NCBI GenBank assembly: GCA_009699205.1
Contig: WLOP01000002.1
Location: forward strand, 124,001 to 188,000
Direction of reading: 5' to 3'
DNA: 64,000 nt
Source: Actinomycetota bacterium
GTDB lineage: Bacteria; Actinomycetota; Actinomycetes; Nanopelagicales; Nanopelagicaceae
Part shown: one piece after another, positions 8,821 through 17,845 of the stretch
Layout: every line of letters starts with the position of its first letter
Position numbering within the stretch: position 1 is the first letter of the stretch
The notes under the pieces: generated by a model
Told to the model about the DNA's origin: nothing
Database searches by the model: none
Seen by the model: the letters and a program-made list of their open reading frames with translations, nothing else
Translations under genes and position numbers: made by a program

Positions 8821-9683
8821 GAAACGTTAGGTTTGCGGCTAGCTAAATAAGAACCGATGAGGACGAGCGGCAATCCAACGGCAATTCCTAAAGTAAATGG
8901 TTCTTTCAAGATAAGCACGCCAAGAATGACGGCAAAGGCTGTGTTGAGATAAGTTGCCAAAGATGCGCGGGCCGGCCCAATTTCATCCATAACTAAGAAG
9001 AAGACAATAAAGGCGAATGCAGTGCAGATAACTCCAAGAACTATTACTGCAATGCCAGATGCGAGTGAGACGCCATGGCGTGGCCATTGGATCGCAGCAA
9101 AGGGGGCATAAAGAAGTGCCGTCATACCCATAGCAACTGCATTGATTGCGATACCTGAAACGTTCGGTAATTTCTGGGTGATCATATTAACTGCATAGCC
9201 GTAGCCAATCGCCGCCACCAAGATAAATGCAATCGCCCAGAATGCGCTATTACCCGAAAAACTTTCGATTCCGACTAAGAGAAAAACTCCTATGAATCCA
9301 ACGACGATTCCGACAAGGCGTTTCTTGTGCCAGACCGATTTATCTCCACCGCGCGATGCGAAGATGGTTGACCAGATGGGTACCGTTGCGACTAGGAGTC
9401 CTGCTAGCCCTGAAGAGATTTCTGTTTCAGCTTTAGTAATCAAATACCAAGGGCCAACCATTTCAGTGACTGCATAGAGCAAAACATATTTATAACCTAT
9501 GAGCGCGGGCTTGAGAGTTTTTTGGTAGAGAGAAATTGGGATGAGAATTACAGCACCGATAGCCACACGGGCGAATACGACAGAGGCGGGACTAAAATCC
9601 CGAACTGCAATACGTATAAATAGGTAGGGGATTCCCCAAAGGAGCCCTATAAAGGCAAAAAGTAGCCAGTTGCGGCGGGACAT
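8817..9683 (-). CDS. EamA (DMT superfamily) transporter
   Basis: 288 aa with about ten hydrophobic segments and two EamA repeats (halves around residues 1-140 and 150-285). The N-terminal MSRRNWLLFAFIGLLWGIPYLFIRIAV is typical of the family. EamA carriers export amino acids or other metabolites; the substrate is unknown. It starts 3 nt after the glgA stop, so it is in the same transcript, though a functional link to glycogen is not evident. It is unrelated in detail to the second EamA gene at 16.1 kb. Confidence 0.82.
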   Translation of the reverse strand: MSRRNWLLFAFIGLLWGIPYLFIRIAVRDFSPASVVFARVAIGAVILIPISLYQKTLKPALIGYKYVLLYAVTEMVGPWYLITKAETEISSGLAGLLVATVPIWSTIFASRGGDKSVWHKKRLVGIVVGFIGVFLLVGIESFSGNSAFWAIAFILVAAIGYGYAVNMITQKLPNVSGIAINAVAMGMTALLYAPFAAIQWPRHGVSLASGIAVIVLGVICTAFAFIVFFLVMDEIGPARASLATYLNTAFAVILGVLILKEPFTLGIAVGLPLVLIGSYLASRKPNVS

Positions 9684-9686
9684 CTA

Positions 9687-10844
9687 TTAGCGCAAGACGC
9701 TTGTATAGAGGTCAAATGTTTTCTTTGCAATTGCGGCCCAACCAAATTCATTTACCGCACGTGCTCGTCCAGCCTCACCGTATTGAAGAAGAAGGTCTGG
9801 TTGAGTCATTAAGCGAGAAATAGCTTCTGCTAAATCATTTTCGAATGTAGGTGCATCTGAGGTGTAAGTAACGAGTTCGCCAGTAACGCCATCTTTCACA
9901 ACTTCTGGAATTCCACCAACAGCGGAGGCCAGTACTGCCGTGGCACAAGCCATCGCTTCGAGATTGACAATGCCCAGTGGCTCATAGATCGATGGACAGA
10001 GGAAGAGTTGAGCATCTGTAAGTACCGCTTGTAGCTCATCGTGGGGCATCATCTCTTTAATCCACCAGATGTTCTTTCTTGTTTTTTGTAATTGCGCAAT
10101 GAGTTCAGCAACTTCTTCGCCGATTGCTGGCTCATCCGGATTTCCGGCTGCGAGTACCAAGCCATATTCAGCAGGAACGTTCTGCCAAGCACGAAGCAGG
10201 TGTGCCAAACCTTTCTGGCGAGTAATTCGACCCACAAAGAGCGCATAGGGCCCAGTAATTGCGTATTTTTCCAAGAGATGCGGATTAGACAAAGGAGCGA
10301 AATATTGAGTGTCCACGCCATTAAGAATTGTGTGGACTTTCGTTGGATCAATTGATGGATAAGAAGCCAGGACGTCGTTACGCATTGAGTTACTTACAGC
10401 AATGATTGCTGCTGCGCTTTCAATTGCACTCTTTTCTGCCCAAGATGATAGTTGATATCCGCCGCCTAGTTGTTCGGCTTTCCAAGGTCGTAGCGGTTCT
10501 AATGAGTGTGCGCTCATGATGTGCGGAATTGAATAGAGGTTGGAAGCGACCTGTCCTGCAAGATTGGCATACCAAGTGTGGGTGTGAACGAGGTCTACGT
10601 TCTTTAGGTTTTCTGCAATCTGCAAATCTGTCGCGATTGCTTGTAGTGCAGCATTTGAATTACGAAATGGTTCGGGCGTCGGATACCCAACTGCATCCGC
10701 GCGTGCGTCTCCAAAGCAATGAACCTCAAGGGAGATATCTCTTCGTTCGCGAAGTGCAAATGCAAGTTGAGTGACGTGCACGCCGGCGCCACCATAAACG
10801 AAGGGCGGCCATTCTTTGGTAACCATTCCAACGCGAATCGCCAT
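9687..10844 (-). CDS. glgA: GT4 glycogen synthase / alpha-maltose-1-phosphate synthase
   Basis: About 385 aa, a GT-B fold GT4-type enzyme rather than the longer GT5 GlgA of E. coli. N-terminal [24 protein letters not shown] is the acceptor-side loop. C-terminal [27 protein letters not shown] holds the nucleotide-sugar E-x7-E motif. In mycobacteria the orthologue beside glgC (GlgM) makes maltose-1-phosphate from ADP-glucose for the GlgE pathway. The same divergent arrangement with glgC here supports that role, but classical glycogen synthase activity is equally possible. The start at 10844 is decided by the strong ribosome binding site AAGGAAGGGG; an upstream in-frame ATG lacks one. Confidence 0.88.
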   Translation of the reverse strand: MAIRVGMVTKEWPPFVYGGAGVHVTQLAFALRERRDISLEVHCFGDARADAVGYPTPEPFRNSNAALQAIATDLQIAENLKNVDLVHTHTWYANLAGQVASNLYSIPHIMSAHSLEPLRPWKAEQLGGGYQLSSWAEKSAIESAAAIIAVSNSMRNDVLASYPSIDPTKVHTILNGVDTQYFAPLSNPHLLEKYAITGPYALFVGRITRQKGLAHLLRAWQNVPAEYGLVLAAGNPDEPAIGEEVAELIAQLQKTRKNIWWIKEMMPHDELQAVLTDAQLFLCPSIYEPLGIVNLEAMACATAVLASAVGGIPEVVKDGVTGELVTYTSDAPTFENDLAEAISRLMTQPDLLLQYGEAGRARAVNEFGWAAIAKKTFDLYTSVLR

Positions 10845-10895
10845 TATTGCCCCTTCCTTATAGATATTCATCTTCCCGACCAATGGAGAGAAGGG

Positions 10896-10901
10896 TATCC
10901 T
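10896..10901 (+). promoter_or_regulatory. -10 hexamer of glgC
   Basis: TATCCT plus 6 nt precede the ATG at 10908. No ribosome binding site fits between, so leaderless transcription is inferred, in contrast to the divergent glgA, which has a strong one. Confidence 0.6.
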
Positions 10902-10907
10902 TATCTC

Positions 10908-12131
10908 ATGACCAGACGTGAACTTCCTCTCGGTATCGTTCTGGCCGGCGGAGAAGGTAAGCGCCTGATGCCTCTCACTGCTGATCGCGCTAAACCCGCA
11001 GTACCTTTTGGCGGTTCTTACCGGTTGGTGGATTTTGTTTTATCCAATTTAGTAAATGCTCAAATGCTTAAAATCGCGGTGCTCACTCAATATAAGTCGC
11101 ATTCTCTCGACCGTCACATCACCACGACCTGGAGAATGTCGACACTCTTAGGAAACTACATCACTCCAGTTCCTGCGCAACAACGCTTAGGGCCTCGTTG
11201 GTACACAGGAAGCGCTGACGCAATTTTGCAGAATTTCAATTTGATTCACGACGAAAATCCAAAACATGTTTTAGTTTTTGGCGCTGACCACGTATATCGA
11301 ATGGACCCGGCTCAGATGTTCGAAGAGCACCTGAGCACTGGTGCCGGAGTTACAGTCGCTGCGATACGAGTCCCTAAATCAGAGGCCAGTGAATTTGGCG
11401 TCATTGAATTGGCCGACGATGGAGTCACCATCCGAGCTTTCCATGAGAAACCAGCTGATCCTCCAACGATGCCGGGCAATCCTGATATGTGCCTAGTCTC
11501 GATGGGAAACTACATCTTCCGCCGAGATGTAATGGAAGAGGCGCTCATTCTGGATTCTGAGGATCTAGAGAGTCGTCATGATTTGGGTACAAATATCATT
11601 CCAATGCTCACTCAAAACGGTTCAGCTAAAGTTTATGACTTTGCCCATAACGTAGTACCCGGCGAAACTGAGCGCGATAAAGGTTATTGGCGAGATGTTG
11701 GTTCCATCGATGCTTATTACGACGCACATATGGATTTAGTTTCTATTCACCCAATATTTAATCTTTATAACCGCCAGTGGCCATTACTGACAAATCCGCC
11801 ATCGCTTCCGCCTGCAAAATTTAGCGAAGGCGGAATTGCCCGCGATTCGATCGTTGGTGCAGGGTCAATCGTTTCCGGGGGCTCTCTCAATAGGAGCGTT
11901 GCCTCGTACGATGTTTTGATTGGAGCAGGAGCAGATATTGATGGGTCGGTGTTGATGCCCTCGGTTAAAGTAGGGGAGCGTTCGATAGTTCGCCGGGCCA
12001 TTTTGGATAAGAACGTAATCGTTGAACCGGGAGCGCAAATTGGCGTGGATTTGGATCGCGATAGAGAGAGATTTACCGTGACAGATAGCGGAATCGTTGT
12101 TGTCGGCAAAGGAATTCGAGTAATCGCTTAA
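10908..12131 (+). CDS. glgC: Glucose-1-phosphate adenylyltransferase
   Basis: About 407 aa. The nucleotidyltransferase motif is [37 protein letters not shown] follows, then a FHEKP sugar-phosphate-binding motif. The C-terminal left-handed beta-helix contains hexapeptide-type repeats ([13 protein letters not shown] and after). It makes ADP-glucose for glycogen and GlgM/GlgA-type enzymes. It is divergent from glgA, sharing a 63-bp control region. An in-frame extension over glgA was rejected because the TATCCT-N6-ATG context marks 10908 as the start. Confidence 0.96.
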   Translation: MTRRELPLGIVLAGGEGKRLMPLTADRAKPAVPFGGSYRLVDFVLSNLVNAQMLKIAVLTQYKSHSLDRHITTTWRMSTLLGNYITPVPAQQRLGPRWYTGSADAILQNFNLIHDENPKHVLVFGADHVYRMDPAQMFEEHLSTGAGVTVAAIRVPKSEASEFGVIELADDGVTIRAFHEKPADPPTMPGNPDMCLVSMGNYIFRRDVMEEALILDSEDLESRHDLGTNIIPMLTQNGSAKVYDFAHNVVPGETERDKGYWRDVGSIDAYYDAHMDLVSIHPIFNLYNRQWPLLTNPPSLPPAKFSEGGIARDSIVGAGSIVSGGSLNRSVASYDVLIGAGADIDGSVLMPSVKVGERSIVRRAILDKNVIVEPGAQIGVDLDRDRERFTVTDSGIVVVGKGIRVIA

Positions 12132-12141
12132 TTTTTGGCGC

Positions 12142-12147
12142 TAGACT
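12142..12147 (+). promoter_or_regulatory. Candidate -10 upstream of the phosphofructokinase gene
   Basis: TAGACT would start transcription near 12154, leaving a leader of about 65 nt. That leader contains a short perfect hairpin (12174-12179 with 12185-12190, six G-C-rich pairs around a 5-nt loop). No convincing -35 was seen. Confidence 0.35.
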
Positions 12148-12218
12148 TACCACGTCAACGAAGACGACTCATGGGGCGCCCATTGCGCCCAATCCTATGA
12201 ATTCTGGAGTGATTTGCG

Positions 12219-13244
12219 ATGCGTATTGGTGTCCTGACAGGTGGCGGAGATTGCCCCGGCCTAAATGCGGTAATTAGAGCTGTTGTTCGTAAAGGTGTGA
12301 AGGAATATGGCCATGAATTTGTTGGCTTCCGCGATGGCTGGCGTGGACCGCTAGAAGGTCTCACCATGCAGTTGGATATTGCTGCAACTCGCGGCATTTT
12401 ACCTCGCGGCGGAACGATCCTTGGATCATCGCGTACCAACCCATTCAAGATTGAAAATGGCGTTGAACGAATCATGGAGAATTTAAAGAGCGCAGGTATT
12501 GACGCCCTTATCGCAATCGGAGGCGAAGACACACTCGGTGTCGCGGCCAAACTAGATGGCCTCGGTGTCAATGTAATCGGCGTACCTAAGACAATTGATA
12601 ACGACCTAAACAATACAGATTTCACATTTGGCTTTGATACCGCAGTCAATATTGCTGTCGAAGCAATTGATCGACTTCACACCACCGCAGAGTCCCATCA
12701 CCGCGCACTTATCGTTGAAGTAATGGGACGTCACGCTGGATGGATCGCTCTTCATTCAGGTATTGCTGGCGGGGCCGCATGTATCTTGATTCCAGAGCAG
12801 AAATTCTCGGTTGAGAAAGTGTGTGAATGGGTTGAGTCACGATTTAAGACTAACTACGCACCGATTATCGTTATTGCTGAAGGTGCGATTCCTCAAGATG
12901 GCGATATCGTTGTCAAAGATTCCACTTTGGATTCATTCGGTCACGCCAAGCTTTCGGGTATCGGCGACTGGCTGGCGCAAGAGATTGAGGCACGCACCGG
13001 TAAAGAAGCACGCACATCCGTACTCGGGCATATTCAACGTGGTGGCACACCAAGTGCTTTTGACCGCGTGCTTGCTACACGATTTGGATTAATGGCGATT
13101 ACCGCAGCCCATGAAGGTGACTGGGGCAAGATGGTTGCTTTGCACGGTACAGATATCGTGCGCGTACCGCTGCTATCAGCTACAGAAAAGTTAAAGGCAG
13201 TAAGTCCTGCGCGTTACAAGGAAGCTGAGATCTTCTTCGGATAA
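12219..13244 (+). CDS. pfp: 6-phosphofructokinase, probably pyrophosphate-dependent
   Basis: 341 aa, group III PFKA fold. The N-terminal GVLTGGGDCPGLNAVIR binds the phosphoryl donor. GGEDT (101-105) and PKTIDND (123-129) put Asp at 104 and Lys at 124, in register with E. coli PfkA numbering. ATP enzymes have Gly at both sites; the Asp/Lys pair marks pyrophosphate-dependent enzymes such as that of Amycolatopsis methanolica. VMGRHAGWIA is the sugar-binding segment. The enzyme would make glycolysis reversible and save ATP. GGAG upstream of the ATG is a plausible ribosome binding site. Donor specificity is inference from residues. Confidence 0.85.
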   Translation: MRIGVLTGGGDCPGLNAVIRAVVRKGVKEYGHEFVGFRDGWRGPLEGLTMQLDIAATRGILPRGGTILGSSRTNPFKIENGVERIMENLKSAGIDALIAIGGEDTLGVAAKLDGLGVNVIGVPKTIDNDLNNTDFTFGFDTAVNIAVEAIDRLHTTAESHHRALIVEVMGRHAGWIALHSGIAGGAACILIPEQKFSVEKVCEWVESRFKTNYAPIIVIAEGAIPQDGDIVVKDSTLDSFGHAKLSGIGDWLAQEIEARTGKEARTSVLGHIQRGGTPSAFDRVLATRFGLMAITAAHEGDWGKMVALHGTDIVRVPLLSATEKLKAVSPARYKEAEIFFG

Positions 13245-13272
13245 TCGCCTGCGCGAATATCCAGAGACTCTC

Positions 13273-13278
13273 TACTCT
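13273..13278 (+). promoter_or_regulatory. -10 hexamer of aroG
   Basis: TACTCT is followed by 7 nt and the ATG at 13286. The spacing predicts a leaderless transcript. Confidence 0.55.
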
Positions 13279-13285
13279 TGTACCC

Positions 13286-14629
13286 ATGGTTACTTTAGAT
13301 TCCCTCTTCACGCCAGGGCTGATTGCAGCGCAGCAACCAGCTTGGCCTGGAGGTAGCGATGGGGCTGCAATCAAGAATGCAGTAGCGGAGTTAAAATCCT
13401 TCCCTCCTTTAGTTTTTGCCGGGGAGTGCGATAACTTAAAAACTCGTATCGCCCAAGCATCTGCTGGCGGCGCTTTCGTGCTTCAAGGCGGAGATTGCGC
13501 TGAAACTTTTGCAGCGGCTACAGCTGATTCCATTCGCAATCGAATTAAAACGATTCTGCAGATGGCAGCGGTTTTGCAGTACCACTCCAGTTTGCCTGTA
13601 GTAAAAGTTGGTCGAATGGCTGGGCAATTCGCGAAACCTCGGTCAAATGATTTCGAAACTCGTGGAGATGTAACTTTCCCTGCTTATCGTGGCGACGCAG
13701 TGAACGGACTTGATTTCACAGAAAGTTCGCGAACCCCTGATCCTGGTCGCCTAGTCAAGGTTTATAACACTTCAGCCGCGACGCTTAATTTAGTTCGTGC
13801 ATTCACCCAAGGTGGTTTCGCTGATTTACGCCAGGTGCACGAATGGAATAAAGGATTCATTCGTGACTCATCTGTCGGTGTGCGGTATGAAGAGATGGCT
13901 AAAGAAATTGGTCGCGCTCTCGAATTCATGAAATCCGCGGGTGTAGACCCTGAAGCATTTAAAACCGTTGATTTCTTTTCAAGTCACGAAGCTCTCATTC
14001 TCGAATATGAAAAGGCGCTCACACGTATCGATTCACGTACACAATTGCCTTATGACGTTTCCGCGCACTTTATTTGGATAGGGGAGCGCACGCGCCAACT
14101 TGATGGAGCGCATGTTGATTTTGCTTCAAAGGTTCGAAACCCAATCGGAGTAAAACTTGGACCTAAATCCACTGTTGATGATGCGCTTGCGCTGATCGAT
14201 AAATTGGATCCAGATCGCGAACCAGGTCGATTAACTTTCATTACAAGAATGGGCGCTAAGACCATACGTGAGGTGCTTCCAAAATTGGTTGATGGCGTCA
14301 CTAAATCTGGCGCTCAAGTCCTTTGGATTTCTGACCCTATGCATGGAAATACATACGAAGCGCCAAGTGGTTACAAAACACGTAGTTTTGATGACGTATT
14401 GGACGAAGTTAAGGGTTTCTTCGAGGTGCATAAATCTTTAGGTACCCACCCAGGCGGAATTCATATTGAATTAACGGGCGATGATGTCACTGAATGTGTG
14501 GGCGGCGGCGAGAAGATCTCGCACGAAGATTTGGCGACCAAGTATGAGAGCGCATGCGATCCTCGGTTGAATCACTCGCAGTCTCTTGAACTTGCTTTTC
14601 TAGTCGCCGAAATGCTTCGCGATCGTTAA
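13286..14629 (+). CDS. aroG: 3-deoxy-7-phosphoheptulonate synthase, class II
   Basis: 447 aa, the plant-like class II DAHP synthase family. Diagnostic stretches are FVLQGGDCAETFA, VGRMAGQFAKPRS, LPAYRGD-like FPAYRGDAVN, LWISDPMHGNT and HPGGIHIELTGDDVTECVGG. It condenses phosphoenolpyruvate and erythrose 4-phosphate, the first step of the shikimate pathway. In mycobacteria aroG lies near pknL, as here. Start chosen from the TACTCT-N7-ATG context. The stop codon TAA is also the first half of the -10 of the next gene. Confidence 0.96.
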   Translation: MVTLDSLFTPGLIAAQQPAWPGGSDGAAIKNAVAELKSFPPLVFAGECDNLKTRIAQASAGGAFVLQGGDCAETFAAATADSIRNRIKTILQMAAVLQYHSSLPVVKVGRMAGQFAKPRSNDFETRGDVTFPAYRGDAVNGLDFTESSRTPDPGRLVKVYNTSAATLNLVRAFTQGGFADLRQVHEWNKGFIRDSSVGVRYEEMAKEIGRALEFMKSAGVDPEAFKTVDFFSSHEALILEYEKALTRIDSRTQLPYDVSAHFIWIGERTRQLDGAHVDFASKVRNPIGVKLGPKSTVDDALALIDKLDPDREPGRLTFITRMGAKTIREVLPKLVDGVTKSGAQVLWISDPMHGNTYEAPSGYKTRSFDDVLDEVKGFFEVHKSLGTHPGGIHIELTGDDVTECVGGGEKISHEDLATKYESACDPRLNHSQSLELAFLVAEMLRDR

Positions 14630-14632
14630 TAT
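14627..14632 (+). promoter_or_regulatory. -10 hexamer of ogt, overlapping the aroG stop codon
   Basis: TAATAT begins with the TAA stop of aroG and is followed by 6 nt and the GTG start at 14639. It would give the downstream gene its own leaderless transcript. Confidence 0.5.
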
Positions 14633-14638
14633 TCTTTC

Positions 14639-15103
14639 GTGGCTTTGTTAACTACCTCGTTCAAAACTCCCATAGGCACCCTGCACTTAGTTGCGGATGA
14701 GCATATTTTAGTGAGTGCTAGTTTTAACGAAAGCGCGATTGCTGATGAAGCGGTGAGAGTTAAAAGAGTGCCTATCATTTCGGAATTGCTCAATGACTAT
14801 TTTGATGGCGATTTGAATGCAATCAACGCTATTGCTGTGCGACAAGCCGGTCCAACTTTCTCGCAAAGCGCCTGGAAAGCTATGCGCAAAATAAAACCAG
14901 GGAAAGTTCTCTCTTACACTGATTTAGCGGTGAGGGCAGGTTCTGCAAGTGCGGTGCGAGCAGCCGGAAGTGCATGTGCCAAGAATGCAATTGTCATTGT
15001 TGTGCCATGCCATCGAATAGTGAAGACAGGCGGCGCGTTAGGAAATTATGCTTATGGTTTGAACGCGAAAGAATGGTTACTTCGACATGAGGGCGCGATT
15101 TAA
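14639..15103 (+). CDS. ogt: Methylated-DNA-protein cysteine methyltransferase
   Basis: 154 aa. The methyl-acceptor motif VVPCHRIVKTGG is intact, and a helix-turn-helix-like segment (GKVLSYTDLAVRAGSASAVRAAGSA) precedes it. The protein repairs O6-alkylguanine by a suicide transfer to the motif cysteine. The N-terminal region is shorter than Ada and typical of Ogt. GTG start supported by TAATAT-N6-GTG. The 3' end overlaps the convergent threonine aldolase gene by 27 nt. Confidence 0.93.
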   Translation: MALLTTSFKTPIGTLHLVADEHILVSASFNESAIADEAVRVKRVPIISELLNDYFDGDLNAINAIAVRQAGPTFSQSAWKAMRKIKPGKVLSYTDLAVRAGSASAVRAAGSACAKNAIVIVVPCHRIVKTGGALGNYAYGLNAKEWLLRHEGAI

Positions 15104-16126
15104 CGCCTGCGAAAGCACGTTCCCTGCAAATTCCATCGCGGCATCATCAATATCTAAGTGGGTAACAAGTCGCGCATATTTTGGCCCGAGTGCGCTTATG
15201 AGCACTCCCTCATCTTTGGCCATTTGAGCAAGTTCTGCAGCCGAAATTGGTAAAGTTGAAAGATCTAGACCGACGATATTCGTTTCTACGTGATCAGGAT
15301 TGATGGTTGCAGGTGCAATTTCTGCAATTTTCTCCGCTAAGTATTTCGCACGGCGATGGTCATGATGCAAAAGCGAAAGGTTTGTATCTAACGCATAGTG
15401 GCCAGCGGCAGCAATTATTCCGATTTGGCGCATGCCTGCCCCGTAGCGTTTTCTCCAGCCACGCGCCTTAGTAACATTTTCGCGCGTAGAAAGCATTATT
15501 GATCCGACGGGAGCACCTAACCCTTTTGAAAGGCAGACACTTATGGTGTCGAAATACTTTCCATAGTCGCGCAAAGCAATTCCTGTTGCTACGTGGGCGT
15601 TCCAGATTCGTGCTCCATCAAGGTGGAGGGAGAGGCCCATTTCTTTGGCGCCCTTGTGCAAGGCAATCATTTCTTCTAAAGGTTGAATGGTTCCGCCACC
15701 GAAATTATGAGTATTTTCCACTGCAATAGCAGTCGTTGAAACTAAGTATGGTCCAGAATTTGGTCGGGCTATCTCTAGAGCATCTGCCGCGCGAAGTAAT
15801 CCACGATCTGCTGGCCAGGTGCGCGTGGTAATTCCACTAAAAACAGCGGCGGCTCCAAGTTCAGCGCGAACGATATGCGAATTAGTTTCGGCTAATAATT
15901 CTTCGCCGGGGGCAACCAACATTCGAATCGCAAGTTGATTGGCAAGTGATCCCGTAGGTGCGAATAGACCTGCTTCTTTCCCAAAGAGTTCGGCGACGCG
16001 TTCTTCGAGTGAATTGACAGTGGGATCTTCACCGTAAACGTCATCCCCAACAGGTGCTTGTGACATTACTTCACGCATAGCTAGTGAAGGTTTAGTGACG
16101 GTGTCAGATCGAAGGTCTACGCGCAT
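15077..16126 (-). CDS. ltaE: Low-specificity L-threonine aldolase
   Basis: 349 aa, PLP fold type I. N-terminal VDLRSDTVTKPSLAMREVM is the family hallmark. PLP ligands include LHLDGARIWNAHVATGI and the Schiff-base lysine in VCLSKGLGAPVGS. It splits L-threonine or allo-threonine to glycine and acetaldehyde. A GATACT hexamer lies 6 nt before the start, so leaderless transcription is possible. It lies 12 nt downstream of the EamA gene on the same strand. Confidence 0.93.
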   Translation of the reverse strand: MRVDLRSDTVTKPSLAMREVMSQAPVGDDVYGEDPTVNSLEERVAELFGKEAGLFAPTGSLANQLAIRMLVAPGEELLAETNSHIVRAELGAAAVFSGITTRTWPADRGLLRAADALEIARPNSGPYLVSTTAIAVENTHNFGGGTIQPLEEMIALHKGAKEMGLSLHLDGARIWNAHVATGIALRDYGKYFDTISVCLSKGLGAPVGSIMLSTRENVTKARGWRKRYGAGMRQIGIIAAAGHYALDTNLSLLHHDHRRAKYLAEKIAEIAPATINPDHVETNIVGLDLSTLPISAAELAQMAKDEGVLISALGPKYARLVTHLDIDDAAMEFAGNVLSQALNRALMSK

Positions 16127-16132
16127 GGCGTT

Positions 16133-16138
16133 AGTATC
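16133..16138 (-). promoter_or_regulatory. Weak -10-like hexamer of ltaE
   Basis: GATACT plus 6 nt precede the ATG at 16126. The first base departs from TANNNT, so this is weaker than the others. Confidence 0.35.
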
Positions 16139-16987
16139 TCACGCTTCTTCTAGAACAATTAGGTACATTGCGGTGATCACCAGTACTCCGCCGACTGCAA
16201 TTTGCGGAGTCAGAACTTCATGTCCGAAAACCACAGCAAAGAGCGCCGCGAAGACAACTTCCATGGTCAAGATGACAGCGACCTTGGTGGGACTCATATG
16301 TGCTTGCGACCATGTTTGAACAATAAATGCGATTGCTGTGGCAAATAGGGCGGTAAAGATGACAACGGCCCAAACTCCAGTATCGGGCGGAGATTGATAT
16401 CCCTTGGCAAAAGTTCCGGCTCCGGCCATAAGCGCACAGGTTGCTAACTGGACGATGGTAAGTGCGTAGGCATCGCGACCTTTACTCCATTGACCTAAAG
16501 CAATGATGTGAGCGGCAAAAGCTATTGCGCTTCCTAAGACGAGGATTTCCCCGCGCCCCACCGACCACCCGTGGAGCGAGAGGAGTCCGAGCCCAATCGT
16601 TGCAAGAGTTACGTAGATCCACGTTTTCTTTTCGATTTTCTGACGCAATATGACTGCTGCAATGAGTGGAGTGGCAACAACATAGAGCCCAGTTACGAAG
16701 CCTGTAACTGCTGCAGTAGTGAGTTCTAGGCCCAAAGTTTGAAGGATATATCCCGAGCCAAGAAAACAACCAGCAGCAAAACCTTTAAAAAGTAAGTCTT
16801 TGGAGAAATGTTTCACGACTTGCGGGCGAAGAAGAATCATCGCTAAGACCGCTAGTGCAAATCGCGTAAAGAGAAAGCTGTTTACGTCCTGTCGTTTAAT
16901 CGCATCTTTCATTAAGAAAAAAGTAGAGCCCCACATAGCAGAAACTGCGAGTAGGGCGAATGGAGCCATTCGAAGTTTGCGACTCAT
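16139..16987 (-). CDS. EamA (DMT superfamily) transporter
   Basis: 282 aa, about ten membrane segments in two EamA repeats; N-terminal APFALLAVSAMWGSTFFLMKDAI is typical. Substrate unknown; the family exports amino acids and metabolites. The start overlaps the nfo stop as ATGA, so nfo and this gene are translated from one transcript. Linkage to a DNA-repair endonuclease is probably positional only. Confidence 0.82.
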   Translation of the reverse strand: MSRKLRMAPFALLAVSAMWGSTFFLMKDAIKRQDVNSFLFTRFALAVLAMILLRPQVVKHFSKDLLFKGFAAGCFLGSGYILQTLGLELTTAAVTGFVTGLYVVATPLIAAVILRQKIEKKTWIYVTLATIGLGLLSLHGWSVGRGEILVLGSAIAFAAHIIALGQWSKGRDAYALTIVQLATCALMAGAGTFAKGYQSPPDTGVWAVVIFTALFATAIAFIVQTWSQAHMSPTKVAVILTMEVVFAALFAVVFGHEVLTPQIAVGGVLVITAMYLIVLEEA

Positions 16988-17841
16988 CCGCGCAATTTCT
17001 TGAGTAGCGCAACTTCTTTGCCGTGTTCAGGTTCTTGCCCCGGTGTTTCCAAAATCAATGGGGCGTTAACTATAGATGGATGGGCAAGAAGTTCTTTGAA
17101 GGGATCCACTCCTATTTTTCCATCACCGATACTTTGATGGCGATCTTTGAGCGCACCACAAACATCCATCGAATCATTGGCGTGGATCAATTGAATTCGT
17201 TCGGCTCCTGCGATTGAAACTAGGAGATCAAGGGTTTGCGTCATTCCGCCCTTAGTGGCAATGTCATGGCCAGCGGCAAAGACATGGCAGGTGTCGAGAC
17301 AGATACCGACCTTTGGATGATATTCGAGGGCTTCGAGATAATTGGTGAGATCTTCCAAGCGCTTGACGAGGGATTGACCTTGGCCAGCGGTTGGTTCAAG
17401 AAGCAAAGTGGGAGAATCATCGCTCAGCGCATTGAGAATGGGCATCATTCCTTCGTGAATTTGTTTCCATGCATTAGCCACATGATTCACATCCACTGCC
17501 GAACCCGTATGTATTACTACGCCTAAGGCGCCTATTTCTTTGCCCCGCTTAAGTGAATATGCCGTGGACGCTAAAGAATTTTCGTAAGTACCAACTGTTG
17601 GCGAACCTAAGTTAATCAAAAATGGCGCATGTACATAAGTTGCGATATCTAGATCTGCCGCTAATGAACGAAATGCTTCATCTGCGTCAACATTGGCTTC
17701 TGGCATCGCCCATCCGCGAGGGTTAGAGGCAAATACTTGGATCGCTTCTGCTTTGATTTCTTTGGCGTAAGCAATTGATCGTTTCGCCATTCCACCAGTG
17801 GTGGGAACGTGTGCCCCAATGCGGGGTCGGGTCGCGGACAT
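16984..17841 (-). CDS. nfo: Deoxyribonuclease IV (endonuclease IV, AP endonuclease)
   Basis: 285 aa, a TIM-barrel AP endonuclease 2 family protein. Metal-binding signatures are present: VIHTGS, LLLEPTAG, GICLDTCHVFAAGHD and QLIHANDSMD. It cuts DNA at abasic sites, probably using three metal ions as in E. coli Nfo, and works in base-excision repair. TAGGGT-N6-ATG supports the start and an independent promoter just after pknL. The downstream EamA gene is coupled by overlap. Confidence 0.94.
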   Translation of the reverse strand: MSATRPRIGAHVPTTGGMAKRSIAYAKEIKAEAIQVFASNPRGWAMPEANVDADEAFRSLAADLDIATYVHAPFLINLGSPTVGTYENSLASTAYSLKRGKEIGALGVVIHTGSAVDVNHVANAWKQIHEGMMPILNALSDDSPTLLLEPTAGQGQSLVKRLEDLTNYLEALEYHPKVGICLDTCHVFAAGHDIATKGGMTQTLDLLVSIAGAERIQLIHANDSMDVCGALKDRHQSIGDGKIGVDPFKELLAHPSIVNAPLILETPGQEPEHGKEVALLKKLRG

Positions 17842-17845
17842 CCGC

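Noticed and set aside
12170-12195. Terminator between glgC and the phosphofructokinase gene
   Set aside because: The 6-bp GGGCGC hairpin has no T tract and lies downstream of a plausible promoter, so it is more likely part of the leader; kept only as a note.
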